NCBI RefSeq assembly: GCF_902497875.1
Contig: NZ_CABVHY010000005.1
Location: 1-64,000, forward strand
Source: Pseudomonas fluorescens
GTDB lineage: Bacteria > Pseudomonadota > Gammaproteobacteria > Pseudomonadales > Pseudomonadaceae
Length of the DNA: 64,000 nucleotides
Reading direction: 5' to 3'
Shown here: piece after piece, positions 19,719-30,008 of the stretch
Position numbering within the stretch: the first letter of the stretch is position 1
Layout: each line of letters begins with the position of its first letter
The notes under the pieces: generated by a model
What the model was told of the DNA's origin: nothing
Databases searched by the model: none
What the model saw: the letters and a program-made list of their open reading frames with translations, nothing else
Made by a program: the position numbers and the translations under genes

Positions 19719-20750
19719 TCACCTGTTTTGCTGGGAACGAATCAGGTCGCCATTAATTTCGAGGCTGAATTCTTTAATTCTGTATTGTGTGTATCTGATC
19801 TGATACTTGGCTTTATCCAAAGGGCGTTTTTCCGCATTTGTTTTTTGCAGCTCCGATAATCGATCGGTGTATCTATTTAATCTACTTGTCAGGTCTGGAT
19901 TGGACCAGACCTTGTAGTCTGGGGTTGATGCCGTGAGACGATCGAACGTATCCCCTCTTTCTATGAGTTTTCGGAGGCGAATAGCTTCATAGCTTTTCGG
20001 AGATTCGTGTTTTTGTCCCGTTGTTGTAGTTTTAGGAAGGTGGCCGGTAAACGGCTCGGCCTGAGATACTAATGTTGAAGAGTCTGGTCTACGTGTGGTT
20101 GTACCTCGCTGACCTAATTGCGCGTCCAGGCGTGGATTTCTCGTTACCAATCTCGATCGAGAAATAGTGGTGGATGAAAGGTTCAGCGGTTGCTTTTTCC
20201 ATGGTCTGAATAGTTTTGTGAAATTCCATGGTCTGAAGTTGGCAACAGGAATATTTCCGGTCGGGTCGTATCGGTTGATCGGATCATTCCCGCAATAAGC
20301 ATACGGATTGATCCCACCTTCACCAAAAGGACTCAACTCATCCGGACTGTTGAAGCGCATCAATACCGGGTTAAAAGCACGATTGCCCTGACCCAATAGA
20401 TAGTGACCGGTTATTGAATCAGGACGCTCACCGTTGAAGCCGAGCAAACTGCTCAAGCCACTTTCGACAGGGTGGTGACCGTATGCGGTATAGGCCATTT
20501 GCTGGGGGTTTGTGCCCGTCGTTTTCAGAACCGAATGTTGTTGATCCGTTGCCAGTAGAGTCGTTTCAGTGACACCAGCCATGCATTGTCTTTGTGCCAG
20601 CGGCTGAGCGTCATTGCGAAATATCGTTTGTTGTGCCTGATCTTCTATCTCGGTAGCCAGGTAGTTTTTTTGATAGAAACGCTGTGTGTTTGCGCGCTCC
20701 AGGGCGCCAAGCCTATGAGGCGATCCAGCGGATCGTATTGATAGCGGCAC
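19719..20750 (-). CDS. RHS-repeat core protein with unknown C-terminal tip; 5' frameshift
   Basis: 343-aa frame matching the short RHS-core proteins of Pseudomonas. QRFYQKNYLATEIE, YTAYGHHPVESGLSSLLGF and the core signature FNSPDELSPFGEGGINPYAY CGNDPINRYDPTGN end the conserved part. The variable tip (about 175 residues, basic) then follows and resembles no toxin I know. The first 16 or so codons of this frame (MPLSIRSAGSPHRLGA) are not family-like. In another frame the DNA from ATG 20776 reads MSPSSMKILCRYQYDPLDRL IG, the true YD-repeat start, so one base is missing near 20700. Translation therefore needs a frameshift, a later start, or the gene is dead. No room for an immunity gene exists downstream (52 bases to the TetR gene). 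Confidence 0.75.
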   Translation of the reverse strand: MPLSIRSAGSPHRLGALERANTQRFYQKNYLATEIEDQAQQTIFRNDAQPLAQRQCMAGVTETTLLATDQQHSVLKTTGTNPQQMAYTAYGHHPVESGLSSLLGFNGERPDSITGHYLLGQGNRAFNPVLMRFNSPDELSPFGEGGINPYAYCGNDPINRYDPTGNIPVANFRPWNFTKLFRPWKKQPLNLSSTTISRSRLVTRNPRLDAQLGQRGTTTRRPDSSTLVSQAEPFTGHLPKTTTTGQKHESPKSYEAIRLRKLIERGDTFDRLTASTPDYKVWSNPDLTSRLNRYTDRLSELQKTNAEKRPLDKAKYQIRYTQYRIKEFSLEINGDLIRSQQNR

Positions 20751-20902
20751 AGTATCTTCATCGATGACGGTGACATGGGCTCTACTCTTTTTGGCTCACT
20801 GGGTCGTGTCAGGCTCGGATATTTTTCGAGCGGCGTCTACTAGCAGAACTGCTAGTTCGAGGCGCACTTTTTTCGGAGTTGGATAGGTTATCCGAACGAG
20901 CA

Positions 20903-20942
20903 GTGACCAGTGTGACTCAGGGGGATTGGGTTGGAGCCTTGA
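20903..20942 (+). repeat. Imperfect copy of the TetR gene 3' end
   Basis: GTGACCAGTGTGA, five different bases, then GGGGGATTGGGTTGGAGCCT TGA repeats the end of the TetR gene (19625-19666, stop included). The two copies bracket the RHS gene, so the RHS segment was apparently inserted with duplication of the neighbour's 3' end. The rest of the 20777-21103 gap contains a REP pair and no gene. Confidence 0.85.
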
Positions 20943-20968
20943 GGGGGGTGGTGTGGCTGAGGGCCCCA

Positions 20969-21057
20969 TCGCGAGCAAGCTCGCTCCCACAATGGGTCGC
21001 AGTTGCACACAAATTATGTGTCCACTGAAGACCAATGTGGGAGCGAGCTTGCTCCGG
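20969..21057. repeat. Inverted REP pair (REPIN), family 1
   Basis: TCGCGAGCAAGCTCGCTCCC ACA at 20969-20991 and its inverse TGTGGGAGCGAGCTTGCTC at 21036-21054, the same element and spacing class as 949-1037. It lies between the RHS insertion and the 3' end of preA. Confidence 0.9.
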
Positions 21058-21103
21058 GCGGCGTTCCGACGATGGCGGCGGATCAGACAACAAACATCTC
21101 GGC

Positions 21104-22378
21104 TCAACCCGCCACGTGATACGGATTCCTCGGATCATGATTCCAGTCCAGGAACGGCTTGCCGCTGTCGACGGGCACCATCTCGATGCAGTCCTGGACC
21201 GGGCAGGTAATCTGGCACAGGTTGCAGCCCACGCACTCGTCGTCGATCACTTGGTATTTGTGCGTGCCGTCAGGCTGCTTGAGGCTGGCGATGGCCTGGT
21301 GCGCGGTGTCTTCGCAGGCGATGTGGCAGCGGCCGCAACCGATGCAGGCCTCCTGGTCGATCTTGGCAATGATCTGGTAGTTCATGTCCAGGTACTTCCA
21401 GTCCGTGGTATTGCTCACCGCCAGCCCCGAGAATTCCTGCAGGTTGGCGTAGCCCTGGCTGTCCATCCAGCGTGACAGACCGTCCTTCATCTCCTCGACT
21501 ATGCGAAAGCCATGCAGCATTGCCGCCGTGCACACCTGCACCGCGCCGCTGCCCAGGGCGATGAATTCTGCTGCATCGCGCCAACTGCCGATGCCGCCAA
21601 TCCCGCAAATCGGCAGGCCACGGGTTTGTGGGTCGCGGGCGATTTCCGCGACCATGTTCAGCGCGATCGGTTTGACCGCCGAGCCGCAGTAGCCGCCGTG
21701 GGTGCTTTGGCTGCCGACCATCGGACGGGCGACCATGCGCTCCAGGTCGATGCTGGTGATGGAGTTGATGGTGTTGATCAGCGACACCGCATCGGCGCCA
21801 CCACGATGGGCCGCGCGGGCCGCCAGGCGGATGTCGGTGATGTTCGGCGTCAGTTTGACGATCACTGGCAGCGAGCAGTAAGTCTTGCACCAGCGGGTCA
21901 CTTGCTCGACGTATTCCGGCACCTGACCGACCGCCGCGCCCATGCCGCGCTCGGGCATGCCGTGGGGGCAGCCGAAATTCAGCTCGATGCCGTCGGCTCC
22001 GGTGGCTTCCACCAGCGGCAGGATGGCTTTCCAGGATTCTTCGACGCAGGGCACCATCAAGGACACGATCAGCGCGCGGTCCGGCCAGTCCTTTTTGACC
22101 TGGGTGATTTCCCGCAGATTGATCTCCAGCGAGCGGTCGGTGATCAGCTCGATATTGTTGAAGCCCATGACTTCACGGTTGGCGCCGAAGTGCGCGGAGT
22201 AACGTGATGAGACGTTGACCGCCGCCGGGTCTTCACCGAGGGTTTTCCAGACCACGCCACCCCAACCGGCTTCAAAGGCTCGGACCACGTTGTAGGCTTT
22301 GTCGGTGGGTGGCGCGGAGGCCAGCCAGAACGGATTGGGGGCTTTGATACCGGCGAAGACTATCGAGAGATCGGCCAT
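21104..22378 (-). CDS. preA: NAD-dependent dihydropyrimidine dehydrogenase subunit PreA
   Basis: 424-aa catalytic subunit that reduces uracil/thymine to the 5,6-dihydro form, the first step of reductive pyrimidine breakdown. The FMN TIM barrel covers about residues 1-320 (GIKAPNPFWLASAPPTDK, ELNFGCPHGMPERGMGAAVG, GGADAVSLINTINSI, GIGGIGSWRDAAEFIALGSG). Two C-terminal 4Fe-4S clusters follow (CIGCGRCHIACEDTAH and CVGCNLCQITCPVQDCI). The ATG sits directly before the preT stop, so preT-preA are one operon. Confidence 0.94.
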   Translation of the reverse strand: MADLSIVFAGIKAPNPFWLASAPPTDKAYNVVRAFEAGWGGVVWKTLGEDPAAVNVSSRYSAHFGANREVMGFNNIELITDRSLEINLREITQVKKDWPDRALIVSLMVPCVEESWKAILPLVEATGADGIELNFGCPHGMPERGMGAAVGQVPEYVEQVTRWCKTYCSLPVIVKLTPNITDIRLAARAAHRGGADAVSLINTINSITSIDLERMVARPMVGSQSTHGGYCGSAVKPIALNMVAEIARDPQTRGLPICGIGGIGSWRDAAEFIALGSGAVQVCTAAMLHGFRIVEEMKDGLSRWMDSQGYANLQEFSGLAVSNTTDWKYLDMNYQIIAKIDQEACIGCGRCHIACEDTAHQAIASLKQPDGTHKYQVIDDECVGCNLCQITCPVQDCIEMVPVDSGKPFLDWNHDPRNPYHVAG

Positions 22379-23746
22379 TTACGCAGCCTCCACATTGAGC
22401 TTGAGTTGGGCATTGATGGCTTCGGCGGCCAGCTTGCCGTGCTGCACGGCCTGGACGGTGAGGTCCTGATCGAGGCTGGTGCAGTCGCCGCCGGCATACA
22501 CGCCGGGGATGCTGGTGCGCAGCTGTTCGTCCACCAGAATGCGCTCGCCCTGGCGCTTCAGTTCACCGGCCAGCGGGTCGCTCAACGCTGCGTCGTCGAA
22601 GGCCTGGCCGATGGCTTTGAAGATCCCGTCGGCGGCCAGCTCGAAGGTTTCGCCGGTGGTCTGCAAACGACCGTCGACCATTCCCGTGCGGGCAAAGCGC
22701 ATGCCGCGGACCTGGCCCTGTTCATCCAGCAGCACTTCTTCGGGTTGGGCCCAGGTCAGCAGGCGGACCTGATTGGCCTTGGCAATGTGCTGCTCGTGTT
22801 CGGTGGCGCCCATGTCCTCCAGGCCCCGGCGATACACCAGGTTCACGTCGCGTGCGCCGAGGCGGGCCATTTGCACCGCCATGTCGATCGCGGTGTTGCC
22901 GGCGCCGAGGACGATGCAGCGATCGGCCAGTGGCAGTTGAGTCAGGTCATCGGCCTGGCGCAGTTCGCGGATGTAGTCGGTGGCGGCGAGCATGCCGGGC
23001 GCGTCTTCATGGGCGAGACCGAGTTGCTTGCTGGCGGCCAGGCCGAGGCCGAGGAACACCGAATCGAACTGTTGATGCAGTTCAGTCAGGCTGAGGTTGT
23101 CGCCGAGTTTCTGCCCGTGACGGATCTCGATCCCGCCGATACCGAGCAGGAATTCCAGCTCACGCTGAGCGAAGTCGTCCACCAGTTTGTATTTGGCGAT
23201 TCCGTATTCGTTAAGGCCACCGGCTTTCTCGCGGGCTTCGAAAATCACCACATCATGACCGTGCATGGCCGAACGATGAGCGCAGGACAACCCCGCCGGC
23301 CCGGCGCCGACCACCGCGATGCGTTTGCCGGTCGGCGCGGCACGCTGGAAGGGGTGTTCGTTGAATTGCGCGTTGTCCACCGCGTAGCGTTGCAACAGGC
23401 CGATCAGCACCGGTGCGCATTCCTGAGCGTTGTTACGCACGCAGGCTTGTTGGCAGAGGATTTCGGTCGGACAGACCCGGGCGCAACTGCCGCCGAGGAT
23501 GTTCGCCGAAAGGATTTTCTGCGCGGCACCCTGAACGTTTTCCTGATGGATATTGCGGATGAAGGACGGGATGTCGATCTCGCTGGGGCAGGCATTGACG
23601 CAGGGCGCGTCGTAGCAATACAGGCAGCGCGAGGCTTCCAGATGGGCCTGGCGGGCGTTGAGCGGCGGCGCCAGGTCGGTGAAATGGCCCGCAAGGGCGA
23701 CCGCGTCCTCGTGGGGATGCGGGAGGTGGTTCAGGGTCTTGATCAC
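22379..23746 (-). CDS. preT: NAD-dependent dihydropyrimidine dehydrogenase subunit PreT
   Basis: Electron-input subunit (455 aa) that passes NADH electrons through FAD and Fe-S clusters to PreA. N-terminal cysteine clusters CLYCYDAPCVNACPSEID and CARVCPTEILCQQACV are followed by FAD motif VVGAGPAGLSCAHRSAM, NAD(P) motif VLGAGNTAIDMAVQMARLGA and the C-terminal GVYAGGDCTSLDQDLTVQAV. The GTG at 23746 (VIKTLNHLPHP) is chosen because it has GTGAGG about 8 bases upstream; an in-frame ATG at 23800 would add 18 residues without family character. Confidence 0.93.
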   Translation of the reverse strand: MIKTLNHLPHPHEDAVALAGHFTDLAPPLNARQAHLEASRCLYCYDAPCVNACPSEIDIPSFIRNIHQENVQGAAQKILSANILGGSCARVCPTEILCQQACVRNNAQECAPVLIGLLQRYAVDNAQFNEHPFQRAAPTGKRIAVVGAGPAGLSCAHRSAMHGHDVVIFEAREKAGGLNEYGIAKYKLVDDFAQRELEFLLGIGGIEIRHGQKLGDNLSLTELHQQFDSVFLGLGLAASKQLGLAHEDAPGMLAATDYIRELRQADDLTQLPLADRCIVLGAGNTAIDMAVQMARLGARDVNLVYRRGLEDMGATEHEQHIAKANQVRLLTWAQPEEVLLDEQGQVRGMRFARTGMVDGRLQTTGETFELAADGIFKAIGQAFDDAALSDPLAGELKRQGERILVDEQLRTSIPGVYAGGDCTSLDQDLTVQAVQHGKLAAEAINAQLKLNVEAA

Positions 23747-23826
23747 GGTGTTGGCCTCACGGTTATTGAGGTGCTGCCTCTGATGGGCATTGGTTTGCAC
23801 ACATCGCTGAAGTTGAACTCGGTCCC

Positions 23827-23928
23827 TGTAGGAGCTGCCGAAGGCTGCGATCTTTAGGCGGACGCCACAGTTCCGGCCTCAATCGCCAAGATCAAGATCA
23901 AAAGATCGCAGCCTGCGGCAGCTCCTAC
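23827..23928. repeat. Inverted REP pair, family 3
   Basis: GTAGGAGCTGCCGAAGGCTG CGATCTT at 23827-23853 and AAAGATCGCAGCCTGCGGCA GCTCCTAC at 23901-23928 face each other in the short gap between dihydropyrimidinase and preT. They may separate the two transcription units, which run in the same direction. Confidence 0.85.
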
Positions 23929-23940
23929 GGTTTGGTGGCC

Positions 23941-26003
<2,063 letters not shown>

Positions 26004-27491
26004 ATGCACCAGATCAGATCGCAAGTGACCGAGCGCGACGGCTTGTACGAGCTTGAGGCCGGCAGCGACGTCCTCGACAGCCCCCGTTATAACCACGACA
26101 TCGCGCCGACCAAGGTGCACCAACGAACCTGGAACAAATGGCACATCACGGCGCTCTGGGTCGGCATGGCGATCTGCGTACCGACCTATACCCTCGGCGG
26201 GGTGCTCACTGCGTATTTCGGATTGTCGGTCGGTGAGGCGCTGCTGGCGATTCTGTTCGCCAACATCATCGTGCTGATCCCCTTGACCCTGAATGCCTTC
26301 GCCGGCACCAAGTACGGCATCCCGTTTCCGGTGCTGCTGCGCTCGTCGTTCGGGGTGATCGGCTCCAATGTGCCGTGTTTGATCCGGGCACTGGTGGCTT
26401 GCGGCTGGTTCGGCATCCAGACGATGTTCGGCGGGCTGGCCATTCACCTGTTTCTGGGCTCGGTGTTCGAGGGCTGGAAGGCCCTGGGCGGCACCGGCGA
26501 GGTGATCGGCTTCATGCTGTTCTGGGCGCTCAACCTGTGGGTGGTGTTGCGCGGAGCGGATTCGATCAAGTGGCTGGAAACCCTCTCCGCGCCGCTGCTG
26601 GTGCTGGTGGGTGCGGGCTTGCTGTTCTGGGCCTTGCCGAACGTCTCGATGAGCGAACTGATGGCGCAACCGCCGAAACGCCCGGAAGGCGCTGGAGTGA
26701 CGAGTTACTTCATGGCCGGGCTCACCGCCATGGTCGGGTTCTGGGCGACGCTGTCGCTGAACATCCCGGACTTCAGTCGCTACGCGAAAAGCCAGAAGGA
26801 TCAGATCGTCGGGCAGATCATCGGTTTGCCGCTGACCATGTTCCTGTTCGCCTCGCTGGGTGTGGTGATGACGGCGGCCTCGGCCAAGCTGGTAGGGGTG
26901 ACGGTCTCCGATCCGGTAACCCTGATCGGGCATATTCAAAGCCCGGTCTGGGTGGCGCTGGCCATGTTTGTGATCATCGTTGCGACCCTATCCACCAACA
27001 CCGCGGCGAACATCGTTTCGCCGACCAACGACTTCCAGAACCTTGCGCCCAAACTGATCAACCGGACCAAGGCCGTGATGCTGACCGGGCTGGTGGGGTT
27101 GGGCTTGATGGCCCACGAACTATTGAAGAAACTCGGTTTGCTGGTCTCCGATATCAGCCTGGAAACGGTCTACTCCAACTGGTTGCTGGGGTATTCCAGC
27201 CTGCTCGGGCCGATTGCCGGGATCATGGTGGTGGATTATTTCCTGATCAAGAAACAGCAACTCGACCTGGCGGGCCTGTACCGCGACGATGTGTATCCGG
27301 CGTGGAACTGGAACGGATTTATCGCCTTTGGCATCCCGGTGGCGCTGACCGTGCTGTCGTTGGGCAGTGACGCCTTCAGCTGGTTCTACAACTACGGCTG
27401 GTTCACCGGTTCGGCGCTGGGCGGGTTGTTGTATTACGGGCTGTGCATGATGGGCCGCAGCGACACGGCGGTGGCCAAGACGCCGGTGTAA
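26004..27491 (+). CDS. NCS1-family nucleobase:cation symporter
   Basis: Inner-membrane transporter of 495 aa with about twelve hydrophobic helices, probably importing uracil, thymine or a related hydantoin/pyrimidine. NCS1 features: NHDIAPTKVHQRTWNKWHI at the start, KYGIPFPVLLRSSFGVIGSN, ALVACGWFGIQTMFGG, ATLSLNIPDFSRYAKSQKDQ, and TNTAANIVSPTNDF. ATG 26004 (MHQIRSQVTERDG) is taken as start; the frame is open 198 bases further upstream but without family sequence. Its position between dihydropyrimidinase and beta-ureidopropionase genes assigns it to pyrimidine uptake. Confidence 0.9.
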   Translation: MHQIRSQVTERDGLYELEAGSDVLDSPRYNHDIAPTKVHQRTWNKWHITALWVGMAICVPTYTLGGVLTAYFGLSVGEALLAILFANIIVLIPLTLNAFAGTKYGIPFPVLLRSSFGVIGSNVPCLIRALVACGWFGIQTMFGGLAIHLFLGSVFEGWKALGGTGEVIGFMLFWALNLWVVLRGADSIKWLETLSAPLLVLVGAGLLFWALPNVSMSELMAQPPKRPEGAGVTSYFMAGLTAMVGFWATLSLNIPDFSRYAKSQKDQIVGQIIGLPLTMFLFASLGVVMTAASAKLVGVTVSDPVTLIGHIQSPVWVALAMFVIIVATLSTNTAANIVSPTNDFQNLAPKLINRTKAVMLTGLVGLGLMAHELLKKLGLLVSDISLETVYSNWLLGYSSLLGPIAGIMVVDYFLIKKQQLDLAGLYRDDVYPAWNWNGFIAFGIPVALTVLSLGSDAFSWFYNYGWFTGSALGGLLYYGLCMMGRSDTAVAKTPV

Positions 27492-27555
27492 TGGCCCGAA
27501 GCTTCGCGGGCTTTGCAGCATAGGTATCTACACATTTTTTGATGCTTGGCAGGGC

Positions 27556-27702
27556 GTAGCAGCTGTCGAGCAGAGCGAGGCAGCGTTCGGCTGCGAAGCA
27601 GCCGTAAAGCCCTGCGCCTCGGTGTTTCAGATAAACCGCGAGCACAGGTTTTACGAGGACTGCGTCCTCGGACGCTGCCTCGTTCTACTCGACAGCTGCT
27701 AC
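27556..27702. repeat. Long inverted repeat of REP type, family 4
   Basis: GTAGCAGCTGTCGAGCAGAG CGAGGCAGCGTTCG at 27556-27589 is matched in reverse by 27671-27702. The 147-base unit could form a long imperfect stem between the permease and ureidopropionase genes. A relative of the same family is at 33845-33989. It fills most of the 304-base gap; no gene is seen there. Confidence 0.8.
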
Positions 27703-27795
27703 GGGAGTTCTGGCCTTTAGATAGGTGGATTTGAGTGAGCCCCGAGACTCCAGATCCGCCTGAGAAAACCATAATAATTGCCTGAGGAGATCATC

Positions 27796-29079
27796 ATGAA
27801 CGCTGCCCTTGACGTTCTGCAGTCCAGCCATCAGCACATCAACCGCGACCGTCTGTGGCAGTCGCTGATGGAGCTGGCCAAACTCGGCGCCACGGTCAAG
27901 GGCGGTGTCTGTCGCCTGGCCCTGACCGACCTCGACCGTCAGGCCCGTGACATCTTCGTGCGCTGGTGTGAGGAGGCGGGCTGCACCGTGAGCATCGATG
28001 CCGTCGGCAACATCTTCGCCCGCCGCCCCGGGCGCAATCCGGACCTGCCGCCGGTGATGACCGGCAGCCATATCGACACCCAGCCCACCGGCGGCAAATT
28101 CGACGGCTGCTTCGGCGTGCTGGCCGGTGTCGAAGTGCTGCGCACCCTCAATGACTTGGGCATCGAAACCGAAGCGCCGCTGGAAGTGGTGGTCTGGACC
28201 AACGAAGAAGGCTCGCGATTTGCACCGTGCATGATGGGCTCTGGCGTGTTCGCCGAGAAATTCACCCTGGAAGAAACCCTGGCCAAGACCGATGCCCAAG
28301 GCGTGACCGTCGGCGAAGCGCTGAACGCCATCGGTTATGCCGGCAGTCGCCAGGTCAGCGGCCATGCGGTGGGTGCCTACTTCGAGGCGCATATCGAGCA
28401 AGGACCGATCCTTGAGGATGAGCGCAAAACCATCGGTGTGGTAATGGGCGCGCTGGGGCAGAAATGGTTCGACCTCACACTCAAGGGCGTCGAAGCCCAC
28501 GCGGGTCCGACCCCGATGCACTTGCACAAGGATGCTCTGGTCGGCGCGGCGATTGTGGTTTCGGCCGTCAATCGCGTCGCCTTGAGCCATCAGCCCCATG
28601 CCTGTGGCACCGTCGGTTGCCTGCAAGCTTATCCAGGCTCGCGCAACGTGATCCCCGGCGAAGTGCGCATGACCCTGGATTTCCGCCATCTCGAACCCGC
28701 GCGGCTGGACTCGATGATTGCCGAGGTCAAACAGGTGATCGACACCACCTGCAAGGACCACGGCTTGAGTTTCGATCTGACGCCGACCGCCGATTTCCCG
28801 CCGCTGTATTTCGACAAGGGCTGCGTCGACGCCGTGCGCAATGCCGCACAAGGCTTGGGCCTGTCGCATATGGACATCGTCAGCGGTGCCGGTCATGACG
28901 CGATCTTCCTCGCCGAACTGGGCCCGGCCGGGATGATCTTCGTGCCGTGCGAAGGTGGTATCAGCCACAACGAAATCGAAAACGCCACACCGGACGATCT
29001 GGCGGCCGGATGCGCGGTGCTGTTGCGGGCGATGCTGGCGGCGTCGGCGGCGATTGCCGACGGTCAGTTGGCGGCTTGA
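27796..29079 (+). CDS. N-carbamoyl-beta-alanine amidohydrolase (beta-ureidopropionase, M20 type)
   Basis: Zn-dependent hydrolase of the M20/AllC-amidase family (427 aa) that releases beta-alanine, CO2 and ammonia, the last step of the reductive pyrimidine route. Metal ligands are in GSHIDTQPTGGKFDGCFGV, VVWTNEEGSRFAPCMMGSG, FEAHIEQGPILEDE and the final GGISHNEIE. The dimerisation domain is the insertion at about residues 215-330. Start ATG 27796 has GAGGAGA at 27784-27790. The same family also includes hydantoin (carbamoyl-amino-acid) and allantoate amidohydrolases; the pathway context decides for the ureidopropionase. Confidence 0.9.
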   Translation: MNAALDVLQSSHQHINRDRLWQSLMELAKLGATVKGGVCRLALTDLDRQARDIFVRWCEEAGCTVSIDAVGNIFARRPGRNPDLPPVMTGSHIDTQPTGGKFDGCFGVLAGVEVLRTLNDLGIETEAPLEVVVWTNEEGSRFAPCMMGSGVFAEKFTLEETLAKTDAQGVTVGEALNAIGYAGSRQVSGHAVGAYFEAHIEQGPILEDERKTIGVVMGALGQKWFDLTLKGVEAHAGPTPMHLHKDALVGAAIVVSAVNRVALSHQPHACGTVGCLQAYPGSRNVIPGEVRMTLDFRHLEPARLDSMIAEVKQVIDTTCKDHGLSFDLTPTADFPPLYFDKGCVDAVRNAAQGLGLSHMDIVSGAGHDAIFLAELGPAGMIFVPCEGGISHNEIENATPDDLAAGCAVLLRAMLAASAAIADGQLAA

Positions 29080-29158
29080 ATGACTGAAATCTGACGCGAT
29101 TGGCCAGCCATCAAAGCCTGAGTGCACCAATGAATATCCATTCCAACCAAACAAAAAA

Positions 29159-29185
29159 GGCAGCCCGAAGGCTGCCTCTTGTTCA
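29159..29185 (-). terminator. Rho-independent terminator for the SDR gene
   Basis: Stem GGCAGCC (29159-29165), loop CGAA, stem GGCTGCC (29170-29176). On the minus strand the stem is followed by TTTTTTG, so it ends the SDR/phosphotransferase transcript. On the plus strand the tail TCTTGTTC is weaker but may also stop the ureidopropionase transcript. Confidence 0.85.
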
Positions 29186-29202
29186 TCCCAAACCCGCTTC
29201 AA

Positions 29203-29970
29203 TCAGGACAAAAACCCACCATCCACATTCAGCGAAACCCCAGTGGTATAGCTCGATGCCTCACTGGCCAGATACAACACCGCCCCGGCCATTTCACTCG
29301 GCGCAGCCACTCGCTTGAGCGGAATCTGCTGCAGGGCGGTATTCAGAATCGCGTCATTCTTCACCAATGCCGAGGCGAACTTGGTATCGGTCAGGCCCGG
29401 CAGCAATGCATTGCAGCGAATGCCGTACTCCGCGCATTCCTTGGCGAAGACCTTGGTCATGTTGATCACCGCGGCCTTGGTCATCGAGTAGATGCCCTGG
29501 AAGATGCCTGGCGAAATGCCGTTGATCGAAGCCACGTTGATGATGCTGCCGCCACCGTTTTCGCGCATCAGCTTGCCGGCTTCCACCGACATGAAGAAGT
29601 AGCCGCGGATGTTCACGTCGACGGTTTTCTGGAACGCGCTCAGATCGGTATCCAGCACATTGCAAAACTGCGGGTTGGTCGCCGCGTTGTTGACCAGAAT
29701 ATCCAGGCGCCCGAACTGCTCGCGAATCCCGGCGAAGACCTGGCTGATCTGCTCCATTTCACCGATGTGGCAAGCAACGGCCGTGGCTTTGCCGCCGTCG
29801 GCGATGATCGCATCGGCCACGTGCTGGCAACCGTCGAGTTTGCGGCTCGAGACGATTACGTGGGCGCCTTGCTGGGCCAACAGTTTGGCGATGGCTTCGC
29901 CGATACCGCGGCTGGCGCCGGAAACGAAAGCGATCTTGCCGTCGAGGTCGAACAACTGAGTCTTGGACAT
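29203..29970 (-). CDS. Short-chain dehydrogenase/reductase
   Basis: Classical SDR of 255 aa. The cofactor motif is FVSGASRGIGEAIAKLLAQQ, with NNAATNP in strand 4, active-site Ser in NVASINGISPGIFQG and YSMTKAAVINM (Tyr-x3-Lys). The C-terminal substrate-loop end is TGVSLNVDGGFLS. The substrate is not evident. It lies 38 bases after the phosphotransferase-family gene and is probably in the same operon; this pairing often sits with acyl-CoA dehydrogenases in Pseudomonas, but none is present here. Confidence 0.85.
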   Translation of the reverse strand: MSKTQLFDLDGKIAFVSGASRGIGEAIAKLLAQQGAHVIVSSRKLDGCQHVADAIIADGGKATAVACHIGEMEQISQVFAGIREQFGRLDILVNNAATNPQFCNVLDTDLSAFQKTVDVNIRGYFFMSVEAGKLMRENGGGSIINVASINGISPGIFQGIYSMTKAAVINMTKVFAKECAEYGIRCNALLPGLTDTKFASALVKNDAILNTALQQIPLKRVAAPSEMAGAVLYLASEASSYTTGVSLNVDGGFLS

Positions 29971-30008
29971 GGTTTTTCCTTGTTGTATGCCAGGCGCGAG
30001 GCGCGCAG

